NCBI GenBank assembly: GCA_051005135.1 | Contig: JBPCJQ010000013.1 | Span: 1 to 10,733, forward strand | Direction of reading: 5' to 3' | DNA: 10,733 nucleotides | Source of the DNA: DATAQC01 sp051005135 | GTDB lineage: Bacteria > Actinomycetota > Acidimicrobiia > Acidimicrobiales > AC-14 | Part shown: piece by piece, positions 6,668 through 10,733 of the stretch | How positions within the stretch are numbered: the first letter of the stretch is position 1 | How the letters are laid out: every line of letters starts with the position of its first letter | The notes under the pieces: model-generated | Databases searched by the model: none | What the model saw: the letters and a program-made list of their open reading frames with translations, nothing else | What the model was told of the DNA's origin: nothing | Made by a program: the position numbers and the translations under genes

Positions 6668-7651
6668 GTGGCCTTCGCCGCCGACGCCCTGGCCATCGAG
6701 ACGTCGGGACTGACCAAGCGGTTCGGAGAGCAGGTCGTGGTCGACAACCTCGACCTGGCCGTGCCCCGGGGATCGGTCTTCGGGTTCCTGGGGCCCAACG
6801 GGTCGGGCAAGACCACGACCATCCGCATGCTGATGGGCCTGGCCTTCCCCTCGGCAGGCCGGGTGCGCCTTCTCGGCCATCCGTTGCCGGCCGGCGCCGC
6901 CGAGGTGCTGCCTTCGGTGGGCGCCGTCATAGAGGGGCCGGCCTTCTATCCGTACCTGTCGGGACGGGCCAACCTGGAGCGCTTCGACGCCGTCGGCCCC
7001 CCTCCCCGTGGGGAAACCCGCGGCGGCGACCGCCGGGTGCGCATCGACGAGGCGCTGGAGCGGGTGGGTCTCACCGCCGCGGCCGGCAAACGGGTGCGCG
7101 CCTATTCGCTGGGCATGCGCCAGCGACTGGCCCTGGCCGCTGCTCTGGCCCGCCCCGTGGAGCTGCTGGTGCTCGACGAGCCCACCAACGGCCTCGATCC
7201 CCAGGGCACTCGTGAGGTCCGCAACCTGGTCCGCAAGCTGGCAGCCGAGGGCACGACCGTCTTCCTCTCCAGCCACCTGCTGTCGGAGGTCGAACAGGTC
7301 TGCTCGCACGCCGCGGTGCTGTTCAACGGCAGGACAGTGGCCTGCGGCACACTGCCCGAGCTGCGCGAGGCACAGAGGGCGACACTGCGAGTGGAGACGC
7401 CCGACCCCGGCCCCGCTCTGGCCACCCTGCGCGCTACCCACGGGATCGGCCTCGTCCAGCAGGCCGATGACGAGCCCACTCAGGCCAACACCACCGTCCT
7501 TCACGCCGAGCTGCTGGGAGCAGCACCCGAGGACGTGAACGCCGCCCTGGTGGGCTCCGGCGTACGGGTCAGGGCGCTGCACAGCGTGCAGCCCACGCTC
7601 GAAGACCTGTTCGTGGCGCTAACCGGTGAGGGCTTCGATGTTGCGCAGTGA
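6668..7651 (+). CDS. ABC transporter ATP-binding protein (ABC-2 exporter type)
   Basis: ATPase subunit of an ABC exporter, 327 residues. Walker A is GPNGSGKTT (42-50). The Q-loop position appears altered to AVIEGPAFYPYLSGRANL (86-103), as in many antibiotic/bacitracin-type exporters. The signature is YSLGM (146-150) in place of LSGGQ, Walker B is LLVLDEP (166-172), the D-loop is NGLDPQG (174-180) and the switch is His203 in SSHLLSEVEQ. The C-terminal 100 residues form the extra domain of DrrA/CcmA-like ATPases, ending TLEDLFVALTGE. Between the Q-loop region and the signature there is a local insertion, PPPRGETRGGDRR (111-123), over palindromic DNA. The start is the GTG at 6668, three bases after the LolA-like stop; no clear ribosome site exists, so coupling is likely. 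The substrate is unknown; lipid, peptide or antibiotic export are all possible. Confidence 0.94.
   Translation: MAFAADALAIETSGLTKRFGEQVVVDNLDLAVPRGSVFGFLGPNGSGKTTTIRMLMGLAFPSAGRVRLLGHPLPAGAAEVLPSVGAVIEGPAFYPYLSGRANLERFDAVGPPPRGETRGGDRRVRIDEALERVGLTAAAGKRVRAYSLGMRQRLALAAALARPVELLVLDEPTNGLDPQGTREVRNLVRKLAAEGTTVFLSSHLLSEVEQVCSHAAVLFNGRTVACGTLPELREAQRATLRVETPDPGPALATLRATHGIGLVQQADDEPTQANTTVLHAELLGAAPEDVNAALVGSGVRVRALHSVQPTLEDLFVALTGEGFDVAQ
7628..7632 (+). promoter_or_regulatory. Ribosome binding site deciding the permease start
   Basis: GAGGG lies five bases before the ATG at 7638. It favours that ATG over the GTG at 7626, which itself lies within the extended GGTGAGGG site. Confidence 0.6.
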
Positions 7652-8438
7652 GCTGGGGCTGACCTTCGGCCGCATGCGCACCCGCAGCCTGCTGGTGGTG
7701 CTGGCCGTCATACCCGTGCTGCTGTCGGTGGCAGTACGCCTGTCGGGCGGCCCGGACAACGGCCATGGGCCTACTTTCCTCGACCTCGTCTCCCGCAACG
7801 GCGTGTTCGCCGCCTTGGCCGGCCTGACCGTGGTGATCCCGTTCTTTCTCCCCCTCACTGTCTCGGTCGTGTCCGGTGACACGGTGGCGGGCGAAGCCAG
7901 CCTGGGAACGCTGCGCTACCTGCTGGTGCGCCCGGTGGGGCGCACACGCTTCGTGGTCACCAAGTTCGTCACCGCTGTGGTCTTCTGCCTGGTCGCCGCG
8001 TTGACGGTGGCCGTCACCGGCTTGGTGGTGGGCTGGGGCCTGTTCCCGGTGGGCAAGGTCGTCACCCTCTCGGGCACCACCATCAGCGCCGGGCAGGGCA
8101 TCGCCCGGGCTCTCGCCGCATCGGGGGTGGTGGGTATGTCCATGATGGGGCTGGCTGCCGTGGGCGTGCTCATCTCCACGTTCACCGAGTCACCGGTGGG
8201 AGCCATCGCCGCCACTGCCGGGGTGGCCATCTTCAGCCAGGTGTTCGACGCCATCCCCCAGCTCAACACCATCCATCCCCTCCTGCTCACCCACGGCTGG
8301 CTCAGCTTCGGCGACCTGATGCGGTCTCCCGTCGCCTGGGGCAACATCAGGCAGGACCTGTTGATCCAGGCGGGCTGGACCGCAGTGGCCATGCTGGCGG
8401 CCTGGGCCCGCATGACCACCCGCGACGTGCTGGGCTGA
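7638..8438 (+). CDS. ABC transporter permease (ABC-2 type)
   Basis: Membrane subunit of the exporter, 266 residues with about six membrane segments: near 18-36, 60-83, 110-134, 156-180, 186-205 and 240-258. The order matches ABC-2 permeases, including the cytoplasmic loop SVVSGDTVAGEASLGTLRYLLVRPVGR after the second helix (given here as EASLGTLRYLLVRPVGR), typical of NatB/DrrB-like proteins whose loop contacts the ATPase. The gene overlaps the ATPase gene by 14 bp. ATG 7638 is preferred over GTG 7626 because of the well-spaced GAGGG. No accessory permease domain or extracytoplasmic domain is present. Together with the two upstream genes it forms a three-gene operon divergent from the two-component genes. 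Substrate unknown. Confidence 0.92.
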   Translation: MLRSELGLTFGRMRTRSLLVVLAVIPVLLSVAVRLSGGPDNGHGPTFLDLVSRNGVFAALAGLTVVIPFFLPLTVSVVSGDTVAGEASLGTLRYLLVRPVGRTRFVVTKFVTAVVFCLVAALTVAVTGLVVGWGLFPVGKVVTLSGTTISAGQGIARALAASGVVGMSMMGLAAVGVLISTFTESPVGAIAATAGVAIFSQVFDAIPQLNTIHPLLLTHGWLSFGDLMRSPVAWGNIRQDLLIQAGWTAVAMLAAWARMTTRDVLG

Positions 8439-8527
8439 TTCCCTGACAGGAGGCGGCCGCACCGATCGAACTGGTCAGGTTCAGGGCCCCCATGGCGATG
8501 TCAAACCTGCCCAGAAGGAGTGAGCGA
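8439..8527. terminator. Convergent intergenic gap with a weak inverted repeat
   Basis: The 89-bp gap lies between the permease stop and the stop of the opposing hydrolase gene, where termination in both directions is expected. The best inverted repeats are CCTGAC (8442-8447) with GTCAGG (8474-8479), and CCCTGA (8441-8446) with TCAGGG (8481-8486). The loops are long and no T run follows, so this is only a weak terminator candidate. Confidence 0.25.
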
Positions 8528-9334
8528 TCAGCTCGTCAGGGAGTCGACGAAGCGTTCGATCTCGGCGGCGAACAGTTCGGGGGCACTGAACATGGCGCCG
8601 TGGCCCTGGCCGGGAAGAGCCACCACCTGCGCACCGGCAAGAGCGGCCACGATCTCGTCAACCACGGTGGACTGCTGGGGCTCGCTCGAACCGCCTACCA
8701 GGCACAGAACGGGAACCGACCAGCCAGCGAACTCGGCGGGCCGGAAGCGGTATCCCCGTACTGCCCGCAACTCGGCAGGAAGGGTGAGGGCGTTGTCGAC
8801 CATGAGAGGCCAGATGGGCCGGCTGCGTATGAACGTCAGGGCTTCTTCGTCGTTGCCCGCTACGTCGAGAAGGAACGTGGCCAGGACGGCCTCCCGGTCG
8901 CCCGCTGCCTCCGCGGCACGCAAGGACTCGAGTATCTCGGGAGTCAGCGTCTCCGGCAAGGGCGGTTCGTAGAGAACCATGCTTGCCACGTTGGGAATCA
9001 ACTGAGCGGCGTGCAGGACAAAGCGCGCCCCCGACGAGTGGCCGACCATGTGCACCGGCCCGTCAACCGATGTAGCCACCGCAGCGATATCGGCATGCTC
9101 GCGCTCGGCGGAATGGCCGGGACCGATACTGCCGCTGGCGCCCCGTCCCCGCCGGTCCATGGCCATGACCGTGAACCGCCTGGAAAGCAAGGGGACGACG
9201 CGAGACCACTGCCGCGCGTCGGAAGCCGCACCGTGCACCAACAGGATGGCAGGGCCATGTCCCGTGACGTGGTAGCCGATGGCACTCCCGTCGTCGGCCT
9301 TCACGTGACGGATGAGCGTCGGGAGCCGTGGCAT
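8528..9334 (-). CDS. Alpha/beta hydrolase
   Basis: Alpha/beta-hydrolase fold enzyme, 268 residues, cytoplasmic with no signal peptide. The oxyanion segment LLVHGAASDARQW lies at 31-43, the strand VMAMDRRGRGASG at 56-68, the nucleophile elbow GHSSG at 98-102 with Ser100, and the catalytic histidine in LPGQGHGAMFSAPELF (His245). The acid residue is less clear: the segment VPVLCLVGGSSEPQ, where family members often have Asp, offers Glu218 as the closest candidate. The substrate (ester, lactone, epoxide or C-C bond) cannot be told. ATG 9334 is chosen because GAGG lies seven bases upstream and because it forms a TGATG overlap with the stop of the preceding membrane protein gene, a sign of translational coupling. 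The coupling links its role to that of the membrane protein, though neither substrate is known. Confidence 0.92.
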   Translation of the reverse strand: MPRLPTLIRHVKADDGSAIGYHVTGHGPAILLVHGAASDARQWSRVVPLLSRRFTVMAMDRRGRGASGSIGPGHSAEREHADIAAVATSVDGPVHMVGHSSGARFVLHAAQLIPNVASMVLYEPPLPETLTPEILESLRAAEAAGDREAVLATFLLDVAGNDEEALTFIRSRPIWPLMVDNALTLPAELRAVRGYRFRPAEFAGWSVPVLCLVGGSSEPQQSTVVDEIVAALAGAQVVALPGQGHGAMFSAPELFAAEIERFVDSLTS

Positions 9335-10440
9335 CAACAGGCCTCTTGGCCGGCACCCAGCAGGTGCAGCTGCAGGCGCACCTCGCCGGCCCGGCACGCG
9401 TCGAGTTCTGTCCAGTCACCGGCTGTGGCCCGAAGGGAGGCGTGACCGGCGACCACCGCCCAGCGGGCGCTGAACCGGATACGCACCAGCACAGGACCGG
9501 GGGACGTCACCGACAGCACGACGGCGTCACCCTTGAGGCGGACCAGGCGGGCCGGCCCCTCGACGATGCCGGACGACTGTTCCACCTCGAAGACGCGCCA
9601 GTGCGGATCGCTCCACACCAGGCGCAGGCCCGGAACACCCGCATCGACCAGCCGAGCCTCGGCCTGACCGGCATAGTCGAGAGCCACGTCAGGAAGAGCC
9701 ACGTAGCGGACCCCGTTGTCGGCCAACCATGCCCGGTAGGTGGCAGGCGAGAGTCCGCCGGGGCGATAGAAGAGAGGGTTGTAGGCGGTATCGAGCTGAC
9801 GCTCCCAACCACGGGCCAGAGGCACAGCGGGGGCGGCGTAGGCGGCCTCCCAGTGGAGGCGGGTGGGCACGATCTCCACCCGACCGAGCGGCTCCCGGTG
9901 GTCGCCGATGAACGCGAGCATCGGCGTGAAGTAGCTGGCGCTGGCGGACAGATCGCGCCTGTCCGTGGGGAAGGTGGCGAAGGCCGGTTTCCACTGCATG
10001 ACCTGCAGCGGGATGACGAGGGCGGTCAGGACGATCCGCCGGTGGGGCCACAGCAGGCAGGCCGCCAGTGGGGCTCCGAGGCACTCGCCCAGCCGGCTGA
10101 TGTTGCCACCGACGGGCGTGGGCAGCACGAAGCTGGCCACCGTAGCCGCCAGGTAGAAGGCGGCCGCCAGCCGCACGCCCCGCTCGTGGCGGGGTACGAG
10201 CACGAGCACGAGCGCAACCACGCCCGAGAACTGGAGGAAGTCGACCAGCGGGAACGGCATGGCCCCTTCCCCGGGGAACACCAGGCCCAGGCCCAAGACG
10301 ACGGCCGACGGCACGGCCACCAGCAACATGAGGCCCACCCGCCGGCGGGGCCACGACACGACCAACCATGAAGCGGCCACGAGCACGAGGAAGGCGCCGG
10401 CCAGGGGGCTGGCCAGCACGGCGGCCACGCCCAGGATCAC
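9334..10440 (-). CDS. Polytopic membrane protein with extracytoplasmic domain, probably N-terminally truncated
   Basis: Integral membrane protein whose first half seems absent. From GTG 10440 there are 368 residues: about five hydrophobic segments (2-30, 35-55, 68-85, 92-110, 122-150), then a soluble domain (about 170-368) with REPLGRVEIVPTRLHWEAAY, PLARGWERQLDTAYNPLFY, YRAWLADNGVRYVALPD and a beta-rich tail. It resembles a family of actinobacterial membrane proteins, loosely glycosyltransferase-like, that I recall as about 550-600 residues, with a further 150-200 residues of membrane helices before the point where this one begins. The product starts inside a helix. The frame is open upstream only to a stop at 10603-10605, through a 27-bp tandem repeat that adds no helices. 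In-frame upstream starts are limited to weak codons such as CTG 10446. It overlaps the hydrolase gene by one base (TGATG). Whether it is functional is uncertain. Confidence 0.75.
   Translation of the reverse strand: MILGVAAVLASPLAGAFLVLVAASWLVVSWPRRRVGLMLLVAVPSAVVLGLGLVFPGEGAMPFPLVDFLQFSGVVALVLVLVPRHERGVRLAAAFYLAATVASFVLPTPVGGNISRLGECLGAPLAACLLWPHRRIVLTALVIPLQVMQWKPAFATFPTDRRDLSASASYFTPMLAFIGDHREPLGRVEIVPTRLHWEAAYAAPAVPLARGWERQLDTAYNPLFYRPGGLSPATYRAWLADNGVRYVALPDVALDYAGQAEARLVDAGVPGLRLVWSDPHWRVFEVEQSSGIVEGPARLVRLKGDAVVLSVTSPGPVLVRIRFSARWAVVAGHASLRATAGDWTELDACRAGEVRLQLHLLGAGQEAC
9342..9347 (-). promoter_or_regulatory. Ribosome binding site of the alpha/beta hydrolase
   Basis: AAGAGG on the minus strand lies seven bases before ATG 9334, inside the end of the membrane protein gene. 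It fixes the hydrolase start and argues against the longer upstream reading. Confidence 0.6.
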
Positions 10441-10466
10441 CGCCAGACGAGCACGCCCCCGGCCCG

Positions 10467-10574
10467 GCCTGCGTGGCCCGAACGCAGTGGCTGGCCTGCG
10501 TGGCCCGAACGCAGTGGCTGGCCTGCGTGACCCGAACGCAGTGGCTGGCCTGCGTGACCCGAACGCAGTGGCTG
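10467..10574. repeat. 27-bp tandem repeat, four copies, each with a hairpin
   Basis: Four head-to-tail 27-bp units at 10467-10493, 10494-10520, 10521-10547 and 10548-10574. The only difference is one base: units 1 and 2 have GGCCCGA in the centre, units 3 and 4 have GACCCGA. Each unit contains CTGCGT-N7-ACGCAG, so a single strand can fold four hairpins in a row. The unit length is a multiple of three, so the array does not shift reading frames; on the minus strand it would read ATAFGSRRP or ATAFGPRRP repeats in the frame of the membrane protein. It sits between the end of an upstream gene and the apparently truncated membrane protein gene. Confidence 0.95.
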
Positions 10575-10600
10575 ACCGCTGGGAGCGCGTCCGGCTGTCG

Positions 10601-10612
10601 CCCTAGCTAGGG
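10601..10612. other. Perfect 12-bp palindrome
   Basis: CCCTAGCTAGGG is a perfect 12-bp palindrome 12 bp beyond the stop of the partial gene at the right edge. It contains two CTAG tetranucleotides and supplies the TAG that closes the membrane protein frame upstream. It could be a protein-binding site or part of a weak terminator; no T run follows. Confidence 0.5.
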
Positions 10613-10623
10613 GGAGGCGGGTG

Positions 10624-10733
10624 TCAGGGTCCGATGCGCAGGGTGACCCATGTCCTCACCGGCCGCTGGCCCGGGCGGTCCCTCACCAGGCGCACGTCCA
10701 CGGTGCCCCGGCGCTCGGCCCGGAACCGGAGGT
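10624..10733 (-). CDS. C-terminal end of an unidentified protein (5' end off window)
   Basis: The last 35 residues of a minus-strand gene enter from the right edge and stop at TGA (10626-10624). The visible part is basic and beta-like, with FRAERRGTVDVRLVRDRPGQ and the end VRTWVTLRIGP. Alternating hydrophobic and charged residues suggest the last strands of an extracytoplasmic or immunoglobulin-like domain, but that is a guess. The other two minus-strand frames give stops or unlikely protein, which supports this one. It would be the upstream neighbour of the truncated membrane protein, about 180 bp away from it. Confidence 0.55.
   Translation of the reverse strand, partial: LRFRAERRGTVDVRLVRDRPGQRPVRTWVTLRIGP

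Noticed and set aside
8439..8527. Riboswitch or small RNA in the convergent gap
   Set aside because: The gap lies downstream of both flanking genes, and only a weak long-loop inverted repeat is seen.
8528..9397. Longer alpha/beta hydrolase starting at 9397
   Set aside because: The extra N-terminus (MPGRRGAPAAAPAG and on) lies inside the membrane protein gene and is not family-like; the TGATG start at 9334 has a good ribosome site.
10193..10214. GAGCAC short repeat
   Set aside because: It encodes a Val-Leu run in a membrane helix of the minus-strand protein and is explained by that composition.
9328..10371. Plus-strand open frame of 347 codons
   Set aside because: It lies antisense to the membrane protein; the product is rich in His, Gly and Gln, without helices or motifs.
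10467..10574. CRISPR array
   Set aside because: The 27-bp units are directly adjacent with no unique spacers; this is a simple tandem repeat.
10259..10610. Plus-strand ORFs reading the tandem repeat as LRDPNAVAG or ACVTRTQWL repeats
   Set aside because: Apart from the repeat they are shadows of the membrane protein gene, and no ribosome site or conserved domain is visible. The repeat is open in several frames because its length is a multiple of three.

Overview
This is GC-rich DNA, densely packed with genes and with frequent GTG starts. The genes include an MprA/MprB-like two-component pair and a LolA/RseB-like exported protein placed before an ABC exporter. Together these point to a high-GC actinobacterium. 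A deep lineage such as Acidimicrobiia is possible, but that is a guess from gene style and no marker gene fixes it. I see no tRNA, rRNA, CRISPR array, transposase or phage gene.

Layout. Positions 1-1565 (minus strand): a small acidic protein is followed by a NuoF-like flavin/iron-sulfur NADH dehydrogenase subunit that runs off the left edge. Positions 1586-2559 (plus): an HhH-GPD type DNA glycosylase that reads through only if a one-base frameshift in a G run is corrected. Positions 2492-5397 (minus): a response regulator, then a 25-codon mini-ORF, then a sensor histidine kinase, then a SpoU/TrmH rRNA/tRNA methyltransferase. The methyltransferase overlaps the glycosylase tail to tail. Positions 5522-8438 (plus, divergent from the regulator): a LolA/RseB-like exported protein, an ABC ATPase and an ABC permease, tightly spaced or overlapping. 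Positions 8528-10733 (minus): the tail of an unknown gene, a four-copy 27-bp tandem repeat, a polytopic membrane protein that seems to lack its N-terminal half, and an alpha/beta hydrolase that overlaps it by one base.

Working together. The two-component system and the LolA-like/ABC cluster share a 124-bp divergent spacer with three short palindromic elements. The simplest model is that the regulator controls the exporter and itself in response to a cell-envelope signal. This is inference from layout.

The items most worth a second look are the ATGA-to-ATGA mini-ORF linking regulator and kinase, the hairpin-bearing 27-bp repeat next to a truncated membrane protein, and an apparent in-frame, palindrome-rich insertion in the NuoF-like gene just where the fourth cluster cysteine should follow. 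Nothing here amounts to a convincing new defence or biosynthetic system.
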